Source of the DNA: Bergeyella porcorum
GTDB taxonomy: Bacteria; Bacteroidota; Bacteroidia; Flavobacteriales; Weeksellaceae
DNA: 64,000 bases
Assembly: GCF_042427575.1 (NCBI RefSeq)
Contig: NZ_JBHMFD010000005.1
Coordinates: 1 to 64,000 of the forward strand
Direction: 5' to 3'
Shown here one piece after another: positions 17,259-25,726 of the stretch. Made by a program: the position numbers and the translations under genes. A model generated the notes under the pieces. The model had not been told where the DNA came from. It did no database searches and was given only the letters and a program-made list of their open reading frames with translations. Positions within the stretch are counted from its first letter, which is position 1, and each line of letters starts with the position of its first letter.

Positions 17259-18266
17259 ATGTACAAAACTATTATCAGGCCTTTATTATTCAGATTAGAT
17301 CCAGAGAAGGCACATCATCTTACTTTTTCTTTACTGAAAAATTTCGGCTCCTTAGCTTCCTTTTTTTTAGGAAAACCCATAGAAGACCCTCGCTTGGAAA
17401 GAGAAGTATTCGGGTTGAAGTTTAAAAATCCAGTAGGCTTAGCTGCAGGCTTGGATAAAGATGCGGTGGCATACCAGCAGTTTTCAGATTTAGGTTTTGG
17501 TTTTGTGGAGATAGGTACCATCACGCCGAAGGCTCAACCTGGAAATGAAAAAAAACGCCTGTTTCGTCTGATAGAAGATTCTGGGATTATCAATAGAATG
17601 GGGTTTAATAATAGCGGTGTGGATGTAGCAGTAGAGCGATTGAAGAAAAATAAAGGGGTGCTAATAGGAGGGAATATCGGGAAAAATAAAATAACACCCA
17701 ATGAAGAAGCGGTGAATGATTACAAAATCTGTTTTGAGAAACTCTTTGATTATGTAGATTATTTTGTGGTCAATGTTTCTTCGCCTAATACGCCCAATTT
17801 ACGAGCACTTCAGGATAAAGAACCTTTAACGAAGCTTTTAGGTGAATTGCAAAAACTGAATCGGGAAAAGCCAAAGCCAAAACCTATTCTATTGAAAATT
17901 GCTCCTGATTTAACAGATGAGCAGTTGCTGGATATTATAGATATCGTGAAGGAAACTCAGATTGCAGGTGTCATCGCTACCAATACCACGCTTTCCCGTG
18001 AGAATCTGAAATCCGAGAATCAAAAAGAATCTGGTGGACTTTCGGGGAAACCGCTTACCAAGCGTTCTACAGAGGTGATTAGATTTCTCTCAGAGAAAAG
18101 CGGAAAGGCATTCCCTATCATTGGGGTAGGTGGTATTCATACAGCGGAAGATGCTATGGAGAAACTGAATGCAGGTGCTAGTCTGGTGCAGCTTTACACA
18201 GGTTTTATTTATGAAGGTCCAGAGTTGATAAGAAAAATTAACAAAAAAATATTGGAAACTGCATAA
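17259..18266 (+). CDS. pyrD: Dihydroorotate dehydrogenase (quinone), class 2
   Basis: Oxidises dihydroorotate to orotate in pyrimidine synthesis and passes electrons to quinone at the inner membrane. ATG 17259 gives 335 residues, the usual class 2 length, with the membrane-associating N-terminus MYKTIIRPLLFRLDPEKAHH. The TTG at 17223 in the same frame lies in the hairpin arm and is unlikely. Visible motifs are NPVGLAAGLDKDA, GTITPKAQPGN, RMGFNN, the catalytic-serine segment VVNVSSPNTPNLR, and the FMN phosphate site IIGVGGI. A terminator follows at once. Confidence 0.95.
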   Translation: MYKTIIRPLLFRLDPEKAHHLTFSLLKNFGSLASFFLGKPIEDPRLEREVFGLKFKNPVGLAAGLDKDAVAYQQFSDLGFGFVEIGTITPKAQPGNEKKRLFRLIEDSGIINRMGFNNSGVDVAVERLKKNKGVLIGGNIGKNKITPNEEAVNDYKICFEKLFDYVDYFVVNVSSPNTPNLRALQDKEPLTKLLGELQKLNREKPKPKPILLKIAPDLTDEQLLDIIDIVKETQIAGVIATNTTLSRENLKSENQKESGGLSGKPLTKRSTEVIRFLSEKSGKAFPIIGVGGIHTAEDAMEKLNAGASLVQLYTGFIYEGPELIRKINKKILETA

Positions 18267-18269
18267 ACG

Positions 18270-18298
18270 AAAAACATCGGTAAGGTGCCGATGTTTTT
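18270..18298. terminator. Bidirectional terminator between pyrD and DUF445
   Basis: Perfect 11-bp stem AAAAACATCGG / CCGATGTTTTT, 7-nt loop, between two convergent genes. Confidence 0.85.
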
Positions 18299-18301
18299 AT
18301 T

Positions 18302-19543
18302 TTAAATCAACCATTGGGCAAGACTGTAGATAGCGAGTCCTACCAAGCCACCTACGATGGTTCCGTTGATGCGGATGTATTGTAAATCTTTGCCAACTTC
18401 CAATTCTAATTTTTCAGAAAGCTGTTTTCCTTCCCATTGCTCCACGGTTTCGCTGATGAGTATGGCTACTCTTTGGCGATGTTTCAAGATGTATTTGTAA
18501 GAAGTTACCTTTATCCAATGGTCTATTTTATACTGAAGGGCTTCATCTGTACGGAGATTATGGGACAGGTCTGCCAAACTCTTTTGAAGATAGTTTTTCA
18601 AGGGTGAAGTGTCATCGTTCAATTCTTTTATCAAGGATGATTTGATAGAGTGCCAGATGTCTTGGGAGTAATGCTGAAGTTTATCTTCTTTTAAGAGATT
18701 TGTTTTTAGAGTGTTGAGTTTGGATTTCCACTCTGCTTTGGTTTTGAGCTCCGAAGCAAAAAGATAGAGTTTTTGGGAAATTTCATCTCTTATAGAATGC
18801 AGGGCATTATGTTCTACTTCATCAAAATAATTGTAAATTCCCTTAGTGATTTTATCCGCTATGGCATCATCTACAAATTTAGGAATCAGGCTATGGCTTT
18901 CATTTTTTACCCGCTCTCGGATAAGGGTTTGGTTTTGCTGAACATAGTTTTTCACTTGGTTAGCCAATGAAGTGATGAGGGGCTGATGGTCACCTTGCTC
19001 AAGGATATAGTTCAGTCCATTGCTCACCATCTCGTTCACTTTGATACTTTCTGATATTTCAATTGTTTTGGAAATGATAAATTTTACCACGCTGTCATCA
19101 TCCAATTTCTGAACCACATCGGTAATAATGGTAGAGATTTCTTTTGTTAAAAACTCTTGATTAAGAGGCTTAGAAAGCCAGTCGCCAGCATAGTGTGCTA
19201 CTCTTAGTTTTAGAATATTGGGACGAATGTTTTGAGGGGATAGAAAATTTTCTACCACGAAATTTCCCAGATTATCTCCGATATCTTTTTTCTTCTTTTG
19301 AATCAAATTGGTATGGGGAATTTTCAAGCCTAGAGGATGATGGAACAACGCTGTTACAGCAAACCAATCTGCCAAAGCACCTACCATAGCCGCTTCGGAA
19401 AAAGCCTTTACATAGCCTATCCAGCTGGCATCACTTTGCTTTTGGAGGAGGCTTGCCCCTATAAAGATAATTGCCATTAGCAAGAAAAGTCCCGTGGCAA
19501 ACCACTTGTGTTTACGGAGTTGATTTTGTTTAGAATTGCTCAT
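18302..19543 (-). CDS. DUF445-family membrane protein
   Basis: 413 residues. An N-terminal helix (WFATGLFLLMAIIFIGASLL) is followed by the family block GALADWFAVTALFHHPLGLKIPHTNLI (G55 onward). A long helical, coiled-coil-like middle leads to a C-terminal helix (NGTIVGGLVGLAIYSLAQW). This architecture matches the YjiN/DUF445 family of inner membrane proteins, whose function is not known. It is divergent from msrB; the start codons are only 30 bp apart. Confidence 0.88.
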   Translation of the reverse strand: MSNSKQNQLRKHKWFATGLFLLMAIIFIGASLLQKQSDASWIGYVKAFSEAAMVGALADWFAVTALFHHPLGLKIPHTNLIQKKKKDIGDNLGNFVVENFLSPQNIRPNILKLRVAHYAGDWLSKPLNQEFLTKEISTIITDVVQKLDDDSVVKFIISKTIEISESIKVNEMVSNGLNYILEQGDHQPLITSLANQVKNYVQQNQTLIRERVKNESHSLIPKFVDDAIADKITKGIYNYFDEVEHNALHSIRDEISQKLYLFASELKTKAEWKSKLNTLKTNLLKEDKLQHYSQDIWHSIKSSLIKELNDDTSPLKNYLQKSLADLSHNLRTDEALQYKIDHWIKVTSYKYILKHRQRVAILISETVEQWEGKQLSEKLELEVGKDLQYIRINGTIVGGLVGLAIYSLAQWLI

Positions 19544-19567
19544 TATGATTATAAAATTGTAAATTTG
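19536..19567 (+). promoter_or_regulatory. Promoter of msrB, predicting a leaderless or near-leaderless mRNA
   Basis: TTG at 19536-19538, 21-nt spacer, TAAATTTG at 19560-19567. The msrB ATG at 19574 is only 6 nt beyond the -7 box, so the transcription start would fall on or next to the start codon. Confidence 0.55.
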
Positions 19568-19573
19568 GCGTTG

Positions 19574-20113
19574 ATGAAATTATTTTATTTATTTTTAATA
19601 GTATTGGTTTTGCAAAATTGTACAAAAACCAATTATCCCACAAATATCGCAACTATGGAACATCTATCAGCAAAAAATAATCCATATTTTTCTACTACGG
19701 ATACTACTAAAGTACAGCTTTCTGACGAGGTATGGGCAAAGGTGCTCTCGCCAGAGTTGTATCATATTGCTCGTCAGGCAGGTACAGAACGCCCATTTAC
19801 AGGGCAGTACAACGATTTTGATGAGGTAGGGCATTATTACTGTGCGGCGTGTGGCAATCATCTTTTTGAAAGTACACAGAAATTTGCTTCCACCTGCGGA
19901 TGGCCAAGTTTCTTCGAGGCGGATAAAAATGGCGTGTCCTATAGGCGAGATTCTTCTCACGGTATGGAGCGGATAGAAGTGCTGTGCAATCGTTGTGATG
20001 CGCATCTGGGGCACGTGTTTAACGATGAACCAGCACCTACGGGAATGCGATATTGTATGAATTCCATTAGCCTGAAATTTATCCCTGAAAATGATAACAA
20101 TCTAAAAAAATAA
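19574..20113 (+). CDS. msrB: Peptide-methionine (R)-S-oxide reductase, lipoprotein
   Basis: Repairs oxidised methionine (R isomer) in proteins. ATG 19574 gives 179 residues with a lipoprotein signal (MKLFYLFLIVLVLQNC), so it is probably a periplasmic or outer membrane-attached enzyme. The upstream in-frame ATG at 19508 would bury the signal peptide and lies before the promoter. Zinc cysteines are in CAAC and CNRC, the conserved TCGWPSF and GHVF are present, and the resolving/catalytic cysteine is in RYCMNSISLKF. It is divergent from DUF445. Confidence 0.93.
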   Translation: MKLFYLFLIVLVLQNCTKTNYPTNIATMEHLSAKNNPYFSTTDTTKVQLSDEVWAKVLSPELYHIARQAGTERPFTGQYNDFDEVGHYYCAACGNHLFESTQKFASTCGWPSFFEADKNGVSYRRDSSHGMERIEVLCNRCDAHLGHVFNDEPAPTGMRYCMNSISLKFIPENDNNLKK

Positions 20114-20184
20114 TAATGAAAAAGCATTGTTTGAATCGAAAATTATAATAACTCGATTTTGTTCTCGTATGTGTGCAAATAAAA

Positions 20185-20565
20185 ATGGTAAAGACAGAAA
20201 AAAGAAAGAATGAGAATTGCAGAAAAGAGAAAAAAGTTTTAGAAAAATATACCGATAAAATCGAAGTTCTGCAATTAAGATAGTTTATTTCGGTAAGTGA
20301 AGCTGTTGTTTTGTTTGGTGTTTCAAAAGGGACTATTTATAGACTGATAAAGAAAAACACTATTCACAGTGTTAATTTAGGAGAAAGTCGCGTAAAATCT
20401 TATGGAAAATTGCAGTATAATGCAGATTTGGTTAATAAAAGAATTAAAAATATCCAAAAGATGCAGGTGAGTTTCTACGCTTCAAAGAGGGCTATGAAAC
20501 AAAGTGAAATTTCATTATATTTGCCTTATTCTCCAATAAAATACCTACCCTATGCACGAAAATAA
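20185..20565 (+). pseudogene. Decayed helix-turn-helix (excisionase-type) gene
   Basis: Reading from ATG 20185, 32 codons (ending KIEVLQLR) run into an in-frame TAG at 20281. After it the same frame continues with ISVSEAVVLFGVSKGTIYRL, a clear MerR/excisionase-type helix-turn-helix with VNLGESR after it. The rest of the frame up to 20565 no longer looks like the family. Intact relatives in Bacteroidota are small DNA-binding proteins near mobile or restriction loci. Here it is probably a relic at the left edge of the defence island. Readthrough or initiation at the TTG at 20311 cannot be excluded. Confidence 0.55.
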
Positions 20566-21928
20566 TCGAATAGAATACAAGCAAAAAGTTACGCCTGAAT
20601 TAGAAAAAGAAGTCGTGGCATTTCTTAATTCTAATGAGGGTGGTGTTATCTATATTGGGATTGATAAAACGGGAAAAATCGTTGGTGTAGAAAAGCCTGA
20701 TGAGGAACAACTTCTACTAAAAGACCGATTCAAACATAATATTTTGCCCTCTTGTATGGGGCTTTTTGATATTGTTTTAGAAAAGAAAGAAGATAAAAAC
20801 ATCTTGAAAATCATAGTGGCAGGAGGCTATGAAAAACCTTATTATGTAAAGAAATATGGACTTTCGGAAAAAGGCGTTTTCATTCGTGTAGGGAGCTCCG
20901 CAGAGCCAATGTCTACGCGACAAATTGAACAACTTTTCAGTAAACGAACCCGAAATTCTATCGGAAAAATAAAATCTCCAAAACAGGATTTACGCTTTCA
21001 GCAGTTGCAGATTTATTACCAATCCACAGACAAACTCCTCAACGAACAATTTGCCAAAAACTTGAAACTTCTTACCGAAGAAAACGAGTATAATTATGCA
21101 GCTTATTTGTTGAATGACATCAATAATATTTCAGTAAAAGTGGCGAAGTATTCAGGCGTAAATCAAGTAGATTTAATTGAAAATGAAGAATACGGATACG
21201 AATCTTTGATAAAAGCCACCAAGCAAGTTTTGGATAAATTAAACCTTGAAAATAAAACGATTACAAAAATAACAGCCAAAGAAAGGCAAGAAAAAAGACT
21301 TTGGAACTCGATTGCCTTACGAGAGGCGGTTATCAATGCTTTTGTGCATAATGATTACACCAAAGAAATTGCTCCAAAATTTGAGGTTTTCAGGGACAGA
21401 TTGGTCATTACTTCCTATGGCGGACTTCCCGAAGGATTTTCACAAGACGAGTTTTTTGAAGGTTTTTCTGTACCGAGAAATAAGGAATTGATGCGGATTT
21501 ACAAAGATTTGGAATTGGTGGAACAATTGGGCTCTGGCGTGCCGAGAATCTTGCAAAATTATTCAAGAGAGTATTTCAAATTCTCTGAAAATTTCTTGCA
21601 AATTATTTTACCAGCAGAGGAAGAGATTCTATTTACCGACCAAGTTACCGAGCAAGTTACCGAGCAAGTCGCCCCGCAAGTTACCCCGCAAGTTACCCCG
21701 CAAGTTGAAAAGCTATTGCAGGTTTTTGAAGGAAGTCATTTTAGAGAAGAATTGCAGGAAAAGTTAGGTTTATCGGATAGAGAAAATTTTAGGAAAATGT
21801 ATCTTCAACCCGCTATTAAACAAGGTTTGGTAGCTCTAACAATTCCTGACAAACCCACCAGTAGCAAACAAAAATATTACTTAACAGAGAACGGAAAAGA
21901 AGTTTTATTAAAAATAAAGAATAAATAA
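20552..21928 (+). CDS. AlbA_2 (Schlafen-like) domain, ATPase-like transcriptional regulator
   Basis: 458 residues. Residues about 1-120 form an AlbA_2/Schlafen-like putative DNA-binding domain (VVAFLNSNEGGVIYIGIDKT). Residues about 240-350 resemble a GHKL/HATPase_c_4 domain (ALREAVINAFVHNDYT, LVEQLGSGVPRI). A linker repeats TEQV/TPQV (six 12-bp units at 21633-21704), and a winged helix closes the protein. Such COG2865 proteins often sit beside type I restriction genes. It lies 2 nt before hsdM, so it is probably the first gene of the restriction operon and may control it. Confidence 0.85.
   Translation: MHENNRIEYKQKVTPELEKEVVAFLNSNEGGVIYIGIDKTGKIVGVEKPDEEQLLLKDRFKHNILPSCMGLFDIVLEKKEDKNILKIIVAGGYEKPYYVKKYGLSEKGVFIRVGSSAEPMSTRQIEQLFSKRTRNSIGKIKSPKQDLRFQQLQIYYQSTDKLLNEQFAKNLKLLTEENEYNYAAYLLNDINNISVKVAKYSGVNQVDLIENEEYGYESLIKATKQVLDKLNLENKTITKITAKERQEKRLWNSIALREAVINAFVHNDYTKEIAPKFEVFRDRLVITSYGGLPEGFSQDEFFEGFSVPRNKELMRIYKDLELVEQLGSGVPRILQNYSREYFKFSENFLQIILPAEEEILFTDQVTEQVTEQVAPQVTPQVTPQVEKLLQVFEGSHFREELQEKLGLSDRENFRKMYLQPAIKQGLVALTIPDKPTSSKQKYYLTENGKEVLLKIKNK
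21633..21704 (+). repeat. 12-bp tandem repeat in the AlbA_2 regulator gene
   Basis: Six adjacent 12-bp units of the type TTACCGAGCAAG or TTACCCCGCAAG, coding for repeated T-E-Q-V / T-P-Q-V. Unit number can change without breaking the frame, so length variation of the linker is expected. Confidence 0.85.
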
Positions 21929-21930
21929 AA

Positions 21931-23484
21931 ATGGCAAAAAAAGCACAAACCAAAAGCACCGAAGAAAGTCTTTGGGAGGCAGCAAATAAATTAAGAGGTT
22001 CGGTAGAGCCTTCGGAGTACAAACATATTGTATTGAGTTTGATATTCCTAAAATTTGCCAGTGATAAATTCATCAAGAGAAGAAATTTCCTCATAGCCGA
22101 TGGGAAAGAACCTTTTATAGATATTCCCGAATTTTATCAAGCCGACAATGTGTTTTATCTGCCCGAAGAATCTCGCTGGGAATACATTATCCAAAACGCC
22201 ACCCAGCCCGATATTACCCTAAAAGTAGATACCGCCCTGAAAACCATCGAGAGCATCAACAAATCTCTGGAAGGTGCCTTGCCCGACAATTATTTTTCGC
22301 GTTTGGGGCTGGATAATTCCAAGTTTTCGGCTTTGCTCAATACCATTAACAATATCGATACACTCAAAGATGAATCCCAAGACATCGTAGGGCGAGTGTA
22401 TGAGTATTTCCTAAGTAAGTTTGCCATAGCCGAAGGAAAGGGAAAAGGCGAGTTTTACACCCCGAAAAGCATCGTAAATCTCATTGCCGAAATGATAGAG
22501 CCGTATCGTGGCAAGATTTACGACCCTTCGTGTGGGTCGGGCGGTATGTTTGTGCAGTCGCTCAAATTTGTGGAAAAGCACCAAGGTAACAAAAGAGACA
22601 TTTCCATCTATGGGCAGGAGCTGACCAATACTACTTTTAAACTGGCGAAAATGAATTTGGCAATTCGTGGGATTTCTGCCAATTTAGGAAGCCAAGCTGC
22701 GGATACTTTTGCACAAGACCAACACAAAGACCTCAAAGCCGACTACATTATGGCAAATCCGCCTTTTAACCTGAAAGATTGGAGAGCCGAAAACGAACTC
22801 ACCACCGACCCTCGCTGGGCAGGATACGAAGTTCCCCCAAAATCTAACGCCAACTATGCGTGGATTCTCAATATGATTTCCAAACTCTCGCAAAACGGCG
22901 TGGCAGGGTTTATTTTGGCAAACGGAGCTTTGTCGGGCGGTGGCGAAGAATACAAAATCCGCAAACAAATCATAGAAAATGATTTGGTAGAAGCCATAGT
23001 GGTGCTGCCGCGTAATATGTTTTATTCTACCGATATTTCGGTAACGCTTTGGATTTTAAACAGAAACAAGACCGAGCGAACTGCCGAGGTAAATGATGGC
23101 ACTAAACACTACCGCAACCGCGCGGGCGAGGTACTTTTTATGGATTTACGCCAAATGGGCGAACCTTTTGAAAAGAAATACATTCAGTTTTCCGAAGAAG
23201 ATATTGCCAAAATTACAGGAACTTTCCACGCGTGGCAATCCAAAAATGGGGTCTATGAAAATGTAGCCGAATATTGCCAAAGTGTTTCATTGGAAGAAAT
23301 CCGCCAAAAAGATTATTCCCTTGTGCCGAGCAAGTATATAGAATTTATCAACAGAGACGAAGCCGTAGATTTTGATGAGCAAATGAAAACCCTACAAGCC
23401 GAGCTAAAAGATTTGTTTGCCCAAGAGCAAAAACTAAAAACCGAAGTAGAAAATGTATTTAAATCCTTAGGTTATGAGTTATAA
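21931..23484 (+). CDS. hsdM: Type I restriction-modification system, methyltransferase subunit HsdM
   Basis: Transfers methyl groups to N6 of adenine in the type I target. 517 residues: an N-terminal helical domain (EESLWEAANKLRGSVEPSEY), then the methyltransferase core with the AdoMet motif YDPSCGSGGMFVQS (about residues 193-206) and the catalytic NPPFNLKDW (about 273-281). The stretch GEFYTPKSIVNLIAEM is typical of HsdM. Its last 11 bases overlap the start of hsdS at 23474, giving translational coupling. Confidence 0.96.
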   Translation: MAKKAQTKSTEESLWEAANKLRGSVEPSEYKHIVLSLIFLKFASDKFIKRRNFLIADGKEPFIDIPEFYQADNVFYLPEESRWEYIIQNATQPDITLKVDTALKTIESINKSLEGALPDNYFSRLGLDNSKFSALLNTINNIDTLKDESQDIVGRVYEYFLSKFAIAEGKGKGEFYTPKSIVNLIAEMIEPYRGKIYDPSCGSGGMFVQSLKFVEKHQGNKRDISIYGQELTNTTFKLAKMNLAIRGISANLGSQAADTFAQDQHKDLKADYIMANPPFNLKDWRAENELTTDPRWAGYEVPPKSNANYAWILNMISKLSQNGVAGFILANGALSGGGEEYKIRKQIIENDLVEAIVVLPRNMFYSTDISVTLWILNRNKTERTAEVNDGTKHYRNRAGEVLFMDLRQMGEPFEKKYIQFSEEDIAKITGTFHAWQSKNGVYENVAEYCQSVSLEEIRQKDYSLVPSKYIEFINRDEAVDFDEQMKTLQAELKDLFAQEQKLKTEVENVFKSLGYEL

Positions 23485-24657
23485 AAGATTGGGGGATTTT
23501 ATTCAATTGATAGATGAGAGGAATAAAGATTTGTTAGATTTTCCACTTTTAGGAGTGTCTGTACAAAAAAAATTATTCCGTCTATTGCCAACACAATAGG
23601 AACAGATATGAGTAAGTATAAAGTCATATTTAAAAATGATTTTACTTATATTCCTGATACTTCAAGAAGGGGTGATAAAATAGGTATTGCTTTATTGAAA
23701 GATTTTGAAAATGCGTTAATTTCTCAGGCTTATACAACATTCAGAATAGTTGATGAAAATAAATTATTACCTGAATATTTGATGATGTGGTTTTCACGCC
23801 CAGAGTTTGACCGATATGCTCGTTTTTATTCTATTGGAAGTGTTCGAGAAACATTTGATTGGGAAGATATGTGCGATGTACTATTGCCCATTCCCAGCAT
23901 AGAAAAACAGCGAGAAATAGTAGCCCAATACCAAAGCATAGCGGCAAAGATAAAAACCAATGAAGCCCTCTGTGAGAAATTAGAAGCCACTGCCCAAGCC
24001 TTGTACAAACATTGGTTTGTAGATTTTGAGTTTCCTAATGAAAACGGAAAACCTTACTTTTCTTCCGGCGGAGAAATGGTCTACCACGAAGAACTCCAAA
24101 AAGAAATACCCAAAGGTTGGGAGGTGAAAAGTTTGGGGGAGATAGCGGAGATAATAATGGGACAATCGCCTGAAAGTGATAATTATAATGAAATAGGAGA
24201 AGGGAAAATATTTTATCAAGGAAGAACGGATTTTGGTTTTAGAATTCCAGAGATAAGAGTTTTCACAAAGTTGTCTAAAAAGAATGCGAAAAAGGGAGAT
24301 GTTTTAATGTCAGTAAGAGCACCTGTGGGAGATGTAAATATAGCCGATAATGATTGTAGTATAGGTCGTGGAATTGCGTCTATTTCATCAAAAGAAATGT
24401 CGTATTTATTTTATTTGATGAAAGATTTTAAATCCCATTTTGATTTATCCGAAGGAACAGGTACAATATTTAGTTCAATAAACAAAGATGAATTATTTGA
24501 ACTTAAAGTTGTTTTCAACAAAGAAAATAGTGTTTTATTTAATGAAAAAATAAAATATTTAGATGAGCAAATTATAATTATCGAAAAACAATCCCAAACC
24601 CTAAAAAAACTACAATCGCTGTTATTGGTAAAAATGGGGGAGGGTGTGAATTTGTGA
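23474..24657 (+). pseudogene. hsdS: Type I restriction specificity subunit HsdS, frameshifted at an A8 tract
   Basis: Specificity subunit with two target-recognition domains. ATG 23474 (MSYKRLGDFIQLIDERNKDL) overlaps hsdM by 11 nt. The frame reads GVSVQKK and then breaks at a run of eight A (23565-23572), stopping at 23599. The other frame takes over at once with IPSIANTIGTDMSKYKVIFK and runs to 24657, with TRD1, the conserved helix (PSIEKQREIVAQYQSI), TRD2 from KGWEVKSLGEIAEI and a second helix. Adding one A restores one continuous HsdS of about 394 residues. In this sequence the gene reads OFF, unless translation restarts at ATG 23608. It is either a phase-variable switch or a homopolymer sequencing error. 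Confidence 0.85.
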
Positions 24658-24670
24658 AATAAAAGAAAAT

Positions 24671-25726
24671 ATGAATAAGGAAAAAAAGGTTCAAAAGATA
24701 GGAGAAAATCTTATAATTAAAAATATTATAATTCATCAGCTTTTAAAAGATGCTGGAAGAAGAGATGTTAATGCTAAGTCTGCTATTCAAGTTTTGAATA
24801 TTGGAGAAAGAGAAAAATTATTTTTAGGAAATCTTGACATATCGTATAATAAAAAATCAAACCCTATTTATGGGATTTTTTCAGGAGAATATCCTGAATT
24901 TAAAAATTTATTAAATAACTATATCGAGTATCAATATGATTTTTATAATTTTTCAACAAAAGTAATGGATCATTATAAAAGAATCTTGGAGCAAACAGTA
25001 CAAGCGACAGGGGGATATATGATTTTATGTGAGTATACAAAATCAAATAAAGATTTGCTATTGGTTCTGATGATAAATAATAAAGAAGGATTTGTTGTAA
25101 ATGATTCTTTAACTCTCGATAATGTACGAAATTTAGATTTAAATAAGGTTGATGTTGCTTGTTTAATTAATTTGACAGATTGGAAAGATATAGAAAATAA
25201 TAATCCGACGGATAGAATTACATACTTATCTTTTGTGAAAGGACTTAAAGATATTAGTTATTACTTTATGCAATTTATTGATGTTGATAATAAAAATACT
25301 AATACAGAATCAACTAAAAGATTGTTAGAGGCGATAGATGACTATGCGGAACAAGAAAATTGGGATAGAAATAGAAAAGTGAAACAAAAAGATGAAGTAG
25401 TATCATATTGTCTTGACAGAATGAGTCAGAAAAAAGAAATTTTACTTTCAGAAATTTCTAAAATAATGGATATTGATAATCCAGAAAAATTTCAAGATTT
25501 TGCCACAGAAGATGGGCGTAAAGTGAGTGCTGTTATCAGTGGAGATAAATCAAGATTAAGATTATCAAGAATGATTACTTATAAAGATGATGATTTAAAA
25601 CTAGAATTTGCTACAAAATTACTTGCTGATCAAACGGTTCATTACGATGAAAAGAAAAATAGAATAACAATTAAAAATGTTCCAAATTCACTGAAACAAC
25701 AGATAGTAGAATTCAATGCTCAATAA
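24671..25726 (+). CDS. NdpA/YejK-family nucleoid-associated protein in the restriction operon
   Basis: 351 residues, no signal peptide. The middle contains TGGYMILCEYTKSNKDLLLV (about residues 114-133), VACLINLTDWKDI and DRITYLSFVKGLKDISYYF, which match the NdpA (37-kDa nucleoid-associated, YejK) family in order. Housekeeping NdpA binds the nucleoid, but this copy is 14 nt after hsdS and overlaps the next gene by 11 nt. Base composition is far more AT-rich than in hsdM and hsdR, so this gene and its partner were probably acquired together. I infer an anti-phage or nucleoid-sensing role. Confidence 0.75.
   Translation: MNKEKKVQKIGENLIIKNIIIHQLLKDAGRRDVNAKSAIQVLNIGEREKLFLGNLDISYNKKSNPIYGIFSGEYPEFKNLLNNYIEYQYDFYNFSTKVMDHYKRILEQTVQATGGYMILCEYTKSNKDLLLVLMINNKEGFVVNDSLTLDNVRNLDLNKVDVACLINLTDWKDIENNNPTDRITYLSFVKGLKDISYYFMQFIDVDNKNTNTESTKRLLEAIDDYAEQENWDRNRKVKQKDEVVSYCLDRMSQKKEILLSEISKIMDIDNPEKFQDFATEDGRKVSAVISGDKSRLRLSRMITYKDDDLKLEFATKLLADQTVHYDEKKNRITIKNVPNSLKQQIVEFNAQ

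Noticed and set aside
20311..20565. Separate small HTH gene starting at TTG 20311
   Set aside because: The domain begins upstream of this codon (ISVSEAVV) in the same frame, so a broken longer gene explains it better.
23608..24657. Shorter hsdS starting at ATG 23608 as the true gene
   Set aside because: The frame before 23474-23599 encodes a matching HsdS N-terminus that overlaps hsdM; the short version would lack the start of TRD1.
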